Positions 56,570 through 64,000 of a stretch of 64,000 nt of DNA are shown in pieces. Numbering within the stretch: the stretch's first letter is position 1; every line of letters starts with the position of its first letter. Below the pieces are notes generated by a model. The model was not told where the DNA came from. It worked only from the letters and a program-made list of their open reading frames with translations, and did not search any database. Position numbers and translations under genes: made by a program. Source of the DNA: Rothia koreensis (GTDB taxonomy: Bacteria; Actinomycetota; Actinomycetes; Actinomycetales; Micrococcaceae); NCBI RefSeq assembly GCF_004136575.1, contig NZ_NOIQ01000001.1, forward strand, positions 310,001 through 374,000. The letters are read 5' to 3'.

Positions 56570-57340
56570 GTGGTCGCCACCGTCGAGACGCCGTCGAATC
56601 CGACGCGTCGAGCATCTGAACCGCCAAACCTTCTAGACTGGGGTGAATTCATCAGTAGGCCCAAGCGGAAGGAATCCGTGGACTCAGTCGATCTGTCCCG
56701 TGAATCGGACGAGGAGCGCAAGGCTCGTTTCGAACGGGAAGCAATGCAGTACATCGATCAGCTCTACGCCGCCGCCTTGCGCATGGCTCGCAATCAGGCG
56801 GATGCGCAGGATTTGGTCCAGGAAGCGTACACGAAGGCTTTCTCCGCCTTTCACCAGTACAAGCCCGGGACCAATCTCAAGGCGTGGCTGTATCGGATCC
56901 TGACGAACACGTACATCAACCTCTATCGCAAGAGGCAGCGTGAACCGCATCAGGCGAACACCGACTCGGTCGAGGACTGGCAGCTCGTCCAGGCTTCGGC
57001 TCACACCTCGTCGGGGCTGAAGTCGGCTGAGTCCGAGGCCCTCGAACACCTGCCTGATTCGGACGTCAAGAGCGCATTGCAGTCCCTGCCCGAGGACTTC
57101 AGGATGGCCGTCTACTATTCCGACGTCGAAGGGTTCGCGTACAAGGAGATCGCGGAGATCCTCGACATTCCCATCGGGACCGTGATGTCCAGATTGCACC
57201 GGGGTCGGCGACTGCTGCGCGAGCAGTTGGCGGAATATGCCTCCGGATTGGGTTTCAGCACCGAGGGCGGCCGGAAGGCGTCCTCGGGGACCCGGAAGAA
57301 CAAGAATTCGAGCGGCGCCCAGGGCGCCGAACAGCGGTGA
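56570..57340 (+). CDS. sigR: Thiol-stress ECF sigma factor SigR (SigH of mycobacteria)
   Basis: 256 aa in the long form. Sigma region 2 covers [20 protein letters not shown] and [20 protein letters not shown], with [19 protein letters not shown] for -10 recognition. Region 4 includes [20 protein letters not shown] and [18 protein letters not shown]. Two starts look usable: GTG 56570 (GAGGGAGGGG 6 nt upstream; long form) and GTG 56678 (AAGGA 5 nt upstream; 220 aa, the usual SigR/SigH length). In Streptomyces the SigR-driven transcript makes a longer, unstable SigR' form. A GGAAT-18-GTT promoter at 56497 supports autoregulation. The 3' neighbour is the anti-sigma factor. The C-terminal 25 residues are basic and low complexity. 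Confidence 0.93.
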   Translation: MVATVETPSNPTRRASEPPNLLDWGEFISRPKRKESVDSVDLSRESDEERKARFEREAMQYIDQLYAAALRMARNQADAQDLVQEAYTKAFSAFHQYKPGTNLKAWLYRILTNTYINLYRKRQREPHQANTDSVEDWQLVQASAHTSSGLKSAESEALEHLPDSDVKSALQSLPEDFRMAVYYSDVEGFAYKEIAEILDIPIGTVMSRLHRGRRLLREQLAEYASGLGFSTEGGRKASSGTRKNKNSSGAQGAEQR

Positions 57341-57369
57341 GAACGCCCATCGTGAGGAAGGAAAGGATT

Positions 57370-57702
57370 ATGACAGACTGCCAGGAAAGCGGCGGGTGCC
57401 GCGACGAACAGATCCAACGGATCTACGAATACCTCGACGGCGCTCTTTCCGCGGAAGACATCGAAGACATCTGCACCCATCTGAACGAGTGCGAGACCTG
57501 TGCGAGGGAATACGACCTCGAGTGCGTGATCCGTTCCGCGGTCAAGCGGTCGTGTTGCGAACCCGCGCCGGACGAGCTCAAGCAGTCGATCCTGCACAGG
57601 ATCGACTCTCTCCGGGACAGCACCGAGTCCACCGAACATGACCACTCCGGTCTGGGCACGCAGAAGCCGTCCGACCCCACGGATCGCCCGATGGCCTCGT
57701 GA
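57370..57702 (+). CDS. rsrA: Redox-sensing zinc anti-sigma factor (RsrA/RshA type)
   Basis: 110 aa ZAS-family protein. The HxxxCxxC motif is in ICTHLNECETCAREY (about residues 36-50); an upstream Cys (CQESGGC) and a later SCCEPAPDELK can complete the zinc/disulfide switch. The N-terminal helix reads QIQRIYEYLDGALSAEDIED. Reduced zinc-bound protein holds SigR; disulfide stress releases it. ATG 57370 has AAGGAAAGGA just before it; a GTG at 57337 overlaps sigR but gives an 11-residue extension without similarity. Cotranscribed with sigR (30-bp gap). The C-terminal 25 residues are polar and likely disordered. Confidence 0.92.
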   Translation: MTDCQESGGCRDEQIQRIYEYLDGALSAEDIEDICTHLNECETCAREYDLECVIRSAVKRSCCEPAPDELKQSILHRIDSLRDSTESTEHDHSGLGTQKPSDPTDRPMAS

Positions 57703-57799
57703 CAGGGGAACGGACCGGTCCATGACGGGCCCCTCCGGGACTCTCCGGTTCGACCAGGGCAGCATTCGAGCAGGGCAGCAAAGGTGCGGGCCCGTATAC

Positions 57800-57841
57800 A
57801 GCGAAGGGCTGAGATGCATTCATGCATCTCAGCCCTTCGCT
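57800..57841. terminator. Terminator of the sigR-rsrA operon (bidirectional)
   Basis: AGCGAAGGGCTGAGATGCAT and its reverse complement lie around a central TC, giving a perfect 20-bp stem, then TTC. It separates rsrA from the convergent bL37 gene. Confidence 0.88.
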
Positions 57842-57910
57842 TTCAACCGGACCGCTCGTCACGAGGTGATCAGCGGCTCCGCGGCTGGCCGGGATCCTGA
57901 GGTCAGTGAC

Positions 57911-57985
57911 TCAGGAGTTGGGGCGCTTGCCGTGGTTGGCTGAATTCTTGCGGCGATCCTTGCGCTTGCGTCCACGCTTGCTCAT
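57911..57985 (-). CDS. Ribosomal protein bL37 (AURKAIP1/COX24-domain small protein)
   Basis: 24 aa only, easily missed: it begins MSKRGRKRKDRRKNS and ends ANHGKRPNS. Nearly half the residues are Lys or Arg. The KRGRK...RRK and ANHGKRPN blocks match the 23-24 residue large-subunit protein bL37 seen in mycobacterial ribosome structures. ATG 57985 has a full AAGGAGG 5 nt upstream, so it is well translated. Its 5' region overlaps nothing; about 180 bp separate it from the SGNH-like gene. Confidence 0.9.
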   Translation of the reverse strand: MSKRGRKRKDRRKNSANHGKRPNS

Positions 57986-58167
57986 ATGAGCCTCCTTCCG
58001 CGCATCGTCGCCCGATGGGGCGACGTGCGGCCATGGTGCTGGTCAACCCAGTGCGAATCGTCTCCGTGCGCAGGCACGGACACGGGGCATTGGGCACTGT
58101 GTCCAATTGTGCCAGATCCTACGAGCCGGGTGCACATTCTCACCCGGGGTCCGGCTGTGACGTGCGC

Positions 58168-58836
58168 TCAGTGCTGTTCGGGCAGCTGCAACCAGGAGTA
58201 CCAACCGCGGTGCAGAACCAGCCACGCCATCAAGCCGTACCCGGCCTGCCCCGGGCGGCCGTCATTCGCCGCCAGGTCCTGGCGCCATTGCTCGTGGTGC
58301 TGCAGGGGGTTGAACGTGTCGACGTAGACATGACGACGGCGCGTGGTCACATCCGCGTAGGCCGCGGAAAGATCGGCGATGCGTCGGTTGCGCTCGGAAT
58401 CGAGGGTCGGCGGGGGGCCGACGACCAGGACCTTGATGTTGTTCTGGGAGGCCAGATCCACCATATTGGCGAGGTTGAGGCGACTGCGTGCGCTGGTCAG
58501 GCCCGTGTCGATGTCGAAGGTCGAAGGGGCGACGACGAGACGATTGTCCGCGCCGCTGGCAAACCGCCGGCTTGCCTCCTCGAACCAGCGCTCGTTCAGC
58601 GTCTCGCTTCCCTCACCGGGAGCCGCCAGGTTGTATGAGACCACCGGTGCCACATTCTGTGGGGTGCGCGCCATGACACGACCGAACCACCCGAGGGCCC
58701 GCGGGTCACCAATACCTGCCAGCAAGTCGTCTCCGACCGCCACGATCCGAATGTTTCGTTGCTCCACGAGAATCTTTCTGTTGTTTCCGGCGTCAGACCG
58801 ATGGGAACCCGTCGAGGGGGAGTCCAACGATCGCAT
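58168..58836 (-). CDS. SGNH/GDSL-like hydrolase with altered nucleophile block
   Basis: 222 aa. The first SGNH block reads VAVGDDLLAGIGDPRALGW: the serine of GDS is replaced by Asp. The later blocks are partly kept (NNIKVLVVGPPPTLDSERN; GQAGYGLMAWLVL), but the usual C-terminal DxxH is not clear. A Glu or Asp at this place occurs in a known actinobacterial subgroup, so it is probably not a classical esterase. No signal peptide. ATG 58836 lacks a ribosome site, but TATCGT (58850-58845, minus strand) ends 8 nt before it, which would fit a leaderless transcript; GTG 58767 is an alternative start. Divergence and spacing suggest its own unit. Confidence 0.75.
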   Translation of the reverse strand: MRSLDSPSTGSHRSDAGNNRKILVEQRNIRIVAVGDDLLAGIGDPRALGWFGRVMARTPQNVAPVVSYNLAAPGEGSETLNERWFEEASRRFASGADNRLVVAPSTFDIDTGLTSARSRLNLANMVDLASQNNIKVLVVGPPPTLDSERNRRIADLSAAYADVTTRRRHVYVDTFNPLQHHEQWRQDLAANDGRPGQAGYGLMAWLVLHRGWYSWLQLPEQH

Positions 58837-58876
58837 CTAACGTAACGATAAACGTTCTTTGGGGTCTCCGCATGTC

Positions 58877-58922
58877 CGAGCCCCCGCTCCCACCATGGAA
58901 CCACGGCGAGAGCAGGGGCTCG
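58877..58922 (-). terminator. Hairpin terminator after kgd
   Basis: CGAGCCCC-C-GCTC and GAGC-A-GGGGCTCG pair over 12 bp with one mismatch and a 20-base loop, just after the kgd stop. Confidence 0.45.
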
Positions 58923-58937
58923 ACGGCGACATGCCGG

Positions 58938-61900
58938 TTACTGCTCGACGGCCTGCTGCACGAGATGCTCGAGTTCGGCCTGGTGGCGCTTGCCGGTACC
59001 GGTTGCGGGCGACGCGGAGGCCGCACGGGACACCAGACGGATGTCGCGGTCCAGCAGAGGAAGCAACGACGTCGTCAGGTACGGCCACTGGCCCTGGTTG
59101 GCGGGCTCGTCCTGTGCCCACAGAACCTCTGCCTCCGGGTAACGGGACAGCTGCTCCTTGATTTCCTCGAGCGGGAGCGGATAAAGCTGTTCGACCCGGA
59201 CGATGGCCGTCCGGTTCGCGTTCTTCTTCTCCCGCCGCGCGGCCAGATCGTAGTACAGGCGGCCCGAGACCAGGATGACGCGGTTGACGTCCGCATCGTT
59301 GAGTCCCGCCTGGTCCGGAATGACCGTCTGGAAATCGCCTTCCGTGAAGTCCTCGACGCTCGACGTCGCGGCCTTCAGCCTCAGCAGCTGCTTCGGCGTC
59401 ATGATCACCAGCGGCCGGTGCGGCCTGCTGTACACGTGGCGGCGCAGCAGGTGGAAGTGGTTGGCCGGGGTCGAGGGGACGGCGATCGTCATGTTGTTCT
59501 CGGCGCACATCTGCAGGAAACGCTCCATGCGTGCCGACGAATGGTCCGGGCCCATGCCTTCGTAACCGTGCGGAAGCATGAGCACGAGCGAGGAACGCTG
59601 CGCCCACTTCTGCTCGGCCGATGAGATGAACTCGTCGATGACGGTCTGTGCGCCGTTGAAGAAGTCGCCGAACTGGGCTTCCCAGATGACCAGCGAGTCG
59701 GGTCGCTCGACCGAGTATCCGTACTCGAAGCCCATGGCCCCGTACTCCGAGAGCAGGGAGTTGTAGATCATGAACTTCGCCTGGTCCTCGGAGAGGTTCC
59801 GCAGCGGGACCCACTCGTCATTGGACTGGGTGTCATGCAGGACCGAGTGCCTCTGGACGAAGGTTCCGCGCTGGACGTCCTGTCCGGACATGCGAACCTG
59901 GATGCCCTCCATGAGCAAGGACCCGAACGCGAGCAGCTCGCCGAAGCCCCAGTCGATGTTTCCGGCGGAGGACATCTCGAAGCGCTTCTTGACCAGTTGG
60001 CCCAGCTTCTTGTGAACCTGGAAGCCCTCCGGCATCTCGTTGTGGACCTCGCCCACGCGGGCGACGACGTCCTTCGAGACCGCGGTGGTCTCGGGGGAGT
60101 AGACGGAGTCCTCGATCTGCTGGGCCGCGGGGCGTTCGATGTTCGACACCGCGGCGGCGTCCCCGGTGACGAGGGGCGCGGACGAGGTCTGTGCCTCGTG
60201 GGTCTCGGTGAAGACCCGCTCGAGACGTTCCTGGTAGTCCTGGAGCGCCCGGTCCGCTTCGTCCTGGGTGATGTCACCGCGACCGACGAGGGATTCCGTG
60301 TACAGCTTGCGGGTCGAGCGCTTGGCCTCGATCAGCTGGTACATCATCGGCTGCGTCATCGACGGGTCGTCGGCCTCGTTGTGGCCGCGACGGCGGTAGC
60401 ACACGAGGTCGATCACGACATCCTTGTTGAACCGCTGACGGTATTCGAAGGCCAGCTGACCCACCCGGACCACGGCCTCGGGATCGTCCGCGTTCACGTG
60501 GAAGACCGGGGCCTGGATCATGCGGGCGACGTCGGTCGAGTATGTCGAGGAGCGGCCCTCGCCCGGCGTCGTGGTGAAACCGACCTGGTTGTTGACCACG
60601 ATGTGCACGGTTCCGCCGACCTTGTAGCCGCGCAGCTGCGACATCTGCATGGTCTCGGCCACGATGCCCTGGCCGGCGAATGCGGCATCGCCGTGGACCA
60701 GGATCGGCAGCACGCCGTAGGAGTTCTCCGAGTCGCCGCCCTCGTCCAGGAGATCCTGCTTGGCACGCACGATGCCTTCGAGCACCGGATTCACGGCTTC
60801 GAGGTGGGACGGGTTCGCGGCGAGGTAGACCTGTGTTTCGTTGCCGCCGTCGGAGGTGAACACGCCCTCCGTGCCGAGGTGGTACTTGACGTCCCCGGAA
60901 CCGCCGACAAGGCGGGGATCCTGCTCGCCTTCGAACTCACGGAAGACCTGGGCGTAGGACTTGCCGGCGATGTTGGTCAGCACGTTCAGGCGACCGCGGT
61001 GGGCCATGCCGATGCCGACTCCGGCGAGCCCGTCGTCCGCGGCCCCCGAGATGATCGAGTCGAGCAACGGGATCAGGGACTCGCCGCCCTCGAGGGAGAA
61101 GCGCTTCTGGCCGATGTACTTGGTCTGCAGGAAGGTCTCGAAGGCTTCCGCCGCATTGAGCTTGCCCAGGATGCGCAGCTGTTCATCGCGACTGGGCTTG
61201 GTGTACCCGTGCTCGAGTTGTTGCTGGAACCACTGGCGTTCGCTCGGCGATTCGATGTGCATGTACTCGACGGCCAGCGTGCGGCAATAGGCGTCGCGCA
61301 GGAGCTCGAGGATGTTGCGCAGGGAGAGCTTGGGCGCGTCACCGAAGCCGCCCGTGGGCCATTCGCGGTCGAGGTCCCACAGCGTCAGGCCGTAGGTCGC
61401 GATGTTGAGGTCCGGATGCTTGCGCATCACGTATTCCAACGGGTTGACCTCGGCGATCAGGTGGCCACGGACCCGGTAGGCGTGGATCAGCTGCTGGATC
61501 CGGGCAACCTTGTTGACCTCTTCTTCCGGGTTGACCTGGTTGTCCACGGCCCAACGCACCGGTTCGAACGGGATGCGCAGGACCTCGAAGATTTCGTCGT
61601 AGAAGCCGTGCTCGCCGAGCAGGTACTGGTCAATGAGCTTCAGGAACTCGCCGGAGCCCGCACCCTGGATCACGCGGTGATCGTAGGTCGAGGTCAGGGT
61701 CAGGATCTTCGAGACCCCTTCCCTGGCCAGGGTCTTGGGGGAGGTTCCGCGGCGCTCGGCCGGGTAATCCAGGGCGCCGACGCCGATGATGCATGCCTGG
61801 CCGGCGGAGAGGCGGGGCACCGAGTGGACGGTACCGATTCCGCCCGGGTTGGTCAGTGAAGCGGTGGTTCCCTTGAAGTCCTCGACCGAGAGCTTGTTGT

Positions 61901-62795
61901 CCCTGGCCCGCTTGACCATGTCCTCGTAGGCGTTCCAGAACTCGGCGAAGTTGAGGTTCTCCGCCTTCTTGATGTTCGGAACCACGAGATTGCGGGAACC
62001 GTCCGGCTTGGGCATGTCGATGGCCAAGCCGAAATTGATGTGCGCGGGGTGGATGGCCGCGGGCTTGCCCTTGTCATTCTGGCCGTACACGACGTTCTGC
62101 GACGGGAAGGCCTTGAGCGCCTTGACCACCGCATAACCGATGATGTGGGTGAAGGAGACCTTGCCGCCTCGGGAGCGACGGAGATAATCGTTGATCAGCG
62201 TGCGGTTGTCGATCAGGACCTTGGCGGGAACGGCGCGGACCGTGGTTGCGGTCGGAACCGAGAGGGACTCCTCCATGTTCGTGACCACGGCCTTGCCGGG
62301 GCCCCGGAGGGTCTCGACGCGGTCCTCTTCGGTCTCGACGTCGTTCTTCCCGCCCTCCGGCAACTGGGCCGGGATCGGACGCTTGGTGGTGGGGGACTCC
62401 TTGGCGTCCGCACCCGCCTGCTGGGGTGCGTCGGTTTCCTTCTTGGCGCCCGCCTTGGGGGTCTCGGCGCTCTGCGCGGGCTGCGAGGACTTCTGCTCCG
62501 ACTGGGATGACGCGGCCTGCTTCGCGGCCGCGGGCTTGCTCGGCGCGGCCTGGGGCTTGGCAGCCTGAGACTTGTCCGCCTGGGGTCGTGCGGGAGCCTG
62601 CTGTGCGGGCTTCTCAGTCTTCGTCTCGGTACCCGCCGAGGATCCGTTGTCCTGCTCCTGCATGGATTCGAAGATGGGCCACCACTTCTTGTCCACCGAG
62701 TTCTTGTCCTGCTGGTACTTTTCGAAGAGCTCGTCCACGAGCCATTCGTTACCCGCAAATTCCTCAGGGATCTGGTGATGTGGCTGATCTGGCAC
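58938..62795 (-). CDS. kgd: Multifunctional 2-oxoglutarate decarboxylase/dehydrogenase E1-E2 (Kgd)
   Basis: 1285 aa. The N-terminal segment FAGNEWLVDELFEKYQQD is followed by a ~70-residue Ala/Lys/Gln/Pro-rich linker, then an E2-like succinyltransferase domain with catalytic His in TYDHRVIQGAG (about residue 372), then the ThDP-dependent E1 half: GMAHRGRLNVLTNIAGK, HGDAAFAGQGIVAETMQMSQ (ThDP Mg site) and VVNNQVGFTTTPGEGRSST. No lipoyl domain; succinyl transfer uses partner dihydrolipoyl domains. This fused SucA/Kgd is an actinobacterial hallmark of the TCA cycle, controlled by GarA-type FHA proteins. GTG 62795 gives a 10-nt gap from GGAAGAGG and starts like homologs; GTG 62804 is in frame three codons upstream. 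Confidence 0.96.
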   Translation of the reverse strand: MPDQPHHQIPEEFAGNEWLVDELFEKYQQDKNSVDKKWWPIFESMQEQDNGSSAGTETKTEKPAQQAPARPQADKSQAAKPQAAPSKPAAAKQAASSQSEQKSSQPAQSAETPKAGAKKETDAPQQAGADAKESPTTKRPIPAQLPEGGKNDVETEEDRVETLRGPGKAVVTNMEESLSVPTATTVRAVPAKVLIDNRTLINDYLRRSRGGKVSFTHIIGYAVVKALKAFPSQNVVYGQNDKGKPAAIHPAHINFGLAIDMPKPDGSRNLVVPNIKKAENLNFAEFWNAYEDMVKRARDNKLSVEDFKGTTASLTNPGGIGTVHSVPRLSAGQACIIGVGALDYPAERRGTSPKTLAREGVSKILTLTSTYDHRVIQGAGSGEFLKLIDQYLLGEHGFYDEIFEVLRIPFEPVRWAVDNQVNPEEEVNKVARIQQLIHAYRVRGHLIAEVNPLEYVMRKHPDLNIATYGLTLWDLDREWPTGGFGDAPKLSLRNILELLRDAYCRTLAVEYMHIESPSERQWFQQQLEHGYTKPSRDEQLRILGKLNAAEAFETFLQTKYIGQKRFSLEGGESLIPLLDSIISGAADDGLAGVGIGMAHRGRLNVLTNIAGKSYAQVFREFEGEQDPRLVGGSGDVKYHLGTEGVFTSDGGNETQVYLAANPSHLEAVNPVLEGIVRAKQDLLDEGGDSENSYGVLPILVHGDAAFAGQGIVAETMQMSQLRGYKVGGTVHIVVNNQVGFTTTPGEGRSSTYSTDVARMIQAPVFHVNADDPEAVVRVGQLAFEYRQRFNKDVVIDLVCYRRRGHNEADDPSMTQPMMYQLIEAKRSTRKLYTESLVGRGDITQDEADRALQDYQERLERVFTETHEAQTSSAPLVTGDAAAVSNIERPAAQQIEDSVYSPETTAVSKDVVARVGEVHNEMPEGFQVHKKLGQLVKKRFEMSSAGNIDWGFGELLAFGSLLMEGIQVRMSGQDVQRGTFVQRHSVLHDTQSNDEWVPLRNLSEDQAKFMIYNSLLSEYGAMGFEYGYSVERPDSLVIWEAQFGDFFNGAQTVIDEFISSAEQKWAQRSSLVLMLPHGYEGMGPDHSSARMERFLQMCAENNMTIAVPSTPANHFHLLRRHVYSRPHRPLVIMTPKQLLRLKAATSSVEDFTEGDFQTVIPDQAGLNDADVNRVILVSGRLYYDLAARREKKNANRTAIVRVEQLYPLPLEEIKEQLSRYPEAEVLWAQDEPANQGQWPYLTTSLLPLLDRDIRLVSRAASASPATGTGKRHQAELEHLVQQAVEQ

Positions 62796-63060
62796 TAGCT
62801 TCACGCCTCTTCCATTAGCTGTTTATGCCGGCAGGGCTGAACTGCTCAGCCTTCCGTATCCTCTTGTGGATCCTACCGAATTCCGGATGCCGCCGAAGCG
62901 CGGTGGTTCTCGGGGCGAGCAGGCCCCAGGGAGCCGCCGAAGATCTCGCGACAGTGCGAGATGGCGCAACCTCTCGGGTCGAGTCTATTAGGGTTCGCTC
63001 GACGTTATCCACCCGAATACGGGCTGTGTCACGACCGAGATCGGGACATCACGGAACCAT

Positions 63061-63074
63061 GTGTCGGCCGACAC
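63061..63074 (+). promoter_or_regulatory. 14-bp perfect palindrome before guaB1
   Basis: GTGTCGGCCGACAC in the 343-bp kgd-guaB1 divergent gap, 61 bp before a TAGCAT box. It could be an operator; no known regulator is matched. The rest of the gap shows a TAGACT on the kgd strand and nothing else clear. Confidence 0.3.
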
Positions 63075-63147
63075 GGAATGGGCCAGGTTCTCCACAGGGC
63101 GGACGGCTCTGTATCGGAAACCGCCGGGCCTGGGTAGCATGGGGCAA

Positions 63148-64000
63148 GTGCGATTTTTGAATACCCCCACGACCGACCTGACGTACAACGATGTCTTTCT
63201 CGTTCCCTCGCGCTCCGAGGTCTCGTCCCGCTTCGATGCCGATCTCGGGACACAGGACGGGACCGGCACCACGGTCCCCCTCGTGGCCGCGAACATGACC
63301 GCCGTCTCCGGCGCCAGAATGATGGAAACTCTGGCCCGCCGCGGCGGTCTGGCCATCCTGCCCCAGGACGTTCCCGCCGACGCGGCGCAACGCATCATTG
63401 AGGAAGTCAAGGGTGCCGACCCTCTGCTCGAGTCGGCCGTGATCGTCTCACCGGACACATCGATCGATCATGCGCTGCGTCGTCTGGGCGACCGGCGCTT
63501 CGACGAGGCCGTCGTCGTCGACGAGGACGGTCGCCCCGTCGGCATCCTCCGGCGGGACGAGAGCCAGAACGAGGACCCGGCCGCCTCGGTGGCGTCGGTC
63601 ATGCACCCGATTCCCCTTCTTCTCGATGCGTCCGATCTGGCTCCCGACGCCGCATGGGGAAGCGCGGAGCGCACCGCGGCGCTGCGACAAGTATTCGCCG
63701 AATGCGAAGAGCTGGGCATCGAGTTGGCCGTCGTCGTGCGCGAGGGTCTCTACGCCGGTGTCATGTCGACCTCCGGTGCAGTTCGTGCCGCCACCTACCG
63801 GCCCGCCCTCGATGCCCGGGGTTCCCTGATCGTCGGCGCGGCCGTCGGAATCAACGGCGACGTCGCGGCCAAAGCCGAAGGTCTCCTCCGGGCGGGCGCG
63901 GACGTGCTGGTGGTCGACACCGCCCACGGGCACCAGCAGAAGATGTTCGATGCCCTCGCCGCGGTGAAGTCTCTCGACCCCGAGGTGCCGATTGTGGCCG
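63148..64000 (+). CDS. guaB1: GuaB1-family IMP dehydrogenase / GMP reductase (3' end outside window)
   Basis: 284 codons visible, open at the window end. RFLNTPTTDLTYNDVFLVPS and TTVPLVAANMTAVSGARMME match mycobacterial GuaB1. Two CBS domains cover about 90-215 (IDHALRRLGDRRFDEAVVVD), inserted in the barrel, then IVGAAVGINGDVAAKAEGL and DVLVVDTAHGHQQKMFDAL continue it; the catalytic Cys loop is past the end. GuaB1 proteins were recently reported as CBS-regulated GMP reductases in mycobacteria. Start GTG 63148 (homologs begin RFL); ATG 63139 is in frame. TAGCAT at 63135-63140 ends 7 nt before the GTG, so the transcript may be leaderless. Divergent from kgd. Confidence 0.93.
   Translation, partial: MRFLNTPTTDLTYNDVFLVPSRSEVSSRFDADLGTQDGTGTTVPLVAANMTAVSGARMMETLARRGGLAILPQDVPADAAQRIIEEVKGADPLLESAVIVSPDTSIDHALRRLGDRRFDEAVVVDEDGRPVGILRRDESQNEDPAASVASVMHPIPLLLDASDLAPDAAWGSAERTAALRQVFAECEELGIELAVVVREGLYAGVMSTSGAVRAATYRPALDARGSLIVGAAVGINGDVAAKAEGLLRAGADVLVVDTAHGHQQKMFDALAAVKSLDPEVPIVA

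Noticed and set aside
58015-58638. 207-codon plus-strand frame opposite the SGNH-like gene
   Set aside because: Shadow of the minus-strand gene, which carries the recognisable fold blocks.

Overview
The window is GC-rich chromosomal DNA of an actinobacterium. Marker genes include MtrA-MtrB-LpqB, WhiB, a PdtaS-type kinase, AdnA/AdnB, UvrD2, a one-polypeptide 2-oxoglutarate enzyme (Kgd), GuaB1, the 24-residue ribosomal protein bL37, a tmRNA whose tag ends in ALAA, and a prfB without a programmed frameshift. Gene content and order suggest Micrococcales, probably Micrococcaceae; I do not claim a genus. I saw no insertion sequence, prophage, CRISPR array or other sign of recent transfer: this is core chromosome.

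Layout. 1-8.1 kb: AdnA (3' end), AdnB, an APH-fold kinase (-), NudC and UvrD2 (recombination and RNA decapping). 8.1-15.6 kb: a Cys-containing unknown protein (-), a YgjP-like metalloprotease, a DUF2342 zincin (-), a secreted PDZ-Lon protease and a UPF0182 membrane protein. 15.7-20.8 kb: initiator tRNA, then an envelope-stress block (CzrA-like ArsR, PspA, a coiled-coil membrane protein, HtrA). 20.8-25.4 kb: TrmL (-), IscS, MnmA, chorismate mutase, MetE-like protein (tRNA modification, sulfur, amino acids). 25.6-34.5 kb: mtrA-mtrB-lpqB operon, ComF-like PRTase, long HPF, SecA. 34.5-38.7 kb: Rv3235-family protein, BldC-like HTH protein, PdtaS, WhiB1, a small membrane protein. 38.3-42.7 kb: a solitary FHA-FtsK/EccC-like ATPase. 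43.1-49.2 kb: translationally coupled glf-glfT2-wzm-wzt (galactofuranan synthesis and export) and a conserved membrane protein. 49.1-51.3 kb: smpB, prfB and tmRNA (ribosome rescue). 51.5-58.8 kb: DUF4190 protein, aroA-rsgA-hisN operon (-), DoxX protein, SigR-RsrA thiol-stress pair, bL37, SGNH-like protein. 58.9-64 kb: kgd (-) and the start of guaB1.

How it works together. The clearest regulatory signal is a pair of exact sigma-R promoters (GGAAT, 18 bp, GTT), one before sigR and one before mnmA. SigR therefore probably autoregulates and also raises tRNA 2-thiolation during thiol stress. sigR also has two well-placed start codons, as for the long and short SigR forms of Streptomyces. Upstream of whiB1, on its coding strand, lie two hairpins, the second followed by a U-rich tract: a candidate small RNA or attenuator.

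Other oddities: the FtsK-like reading frame runs 411 bp antisense through a convergent membrane-protein gene; the PspA partner lacks the expected TPM domain; UvrD2 ends right after the helicase core; ftsEX is absent from between prfB and smpB.
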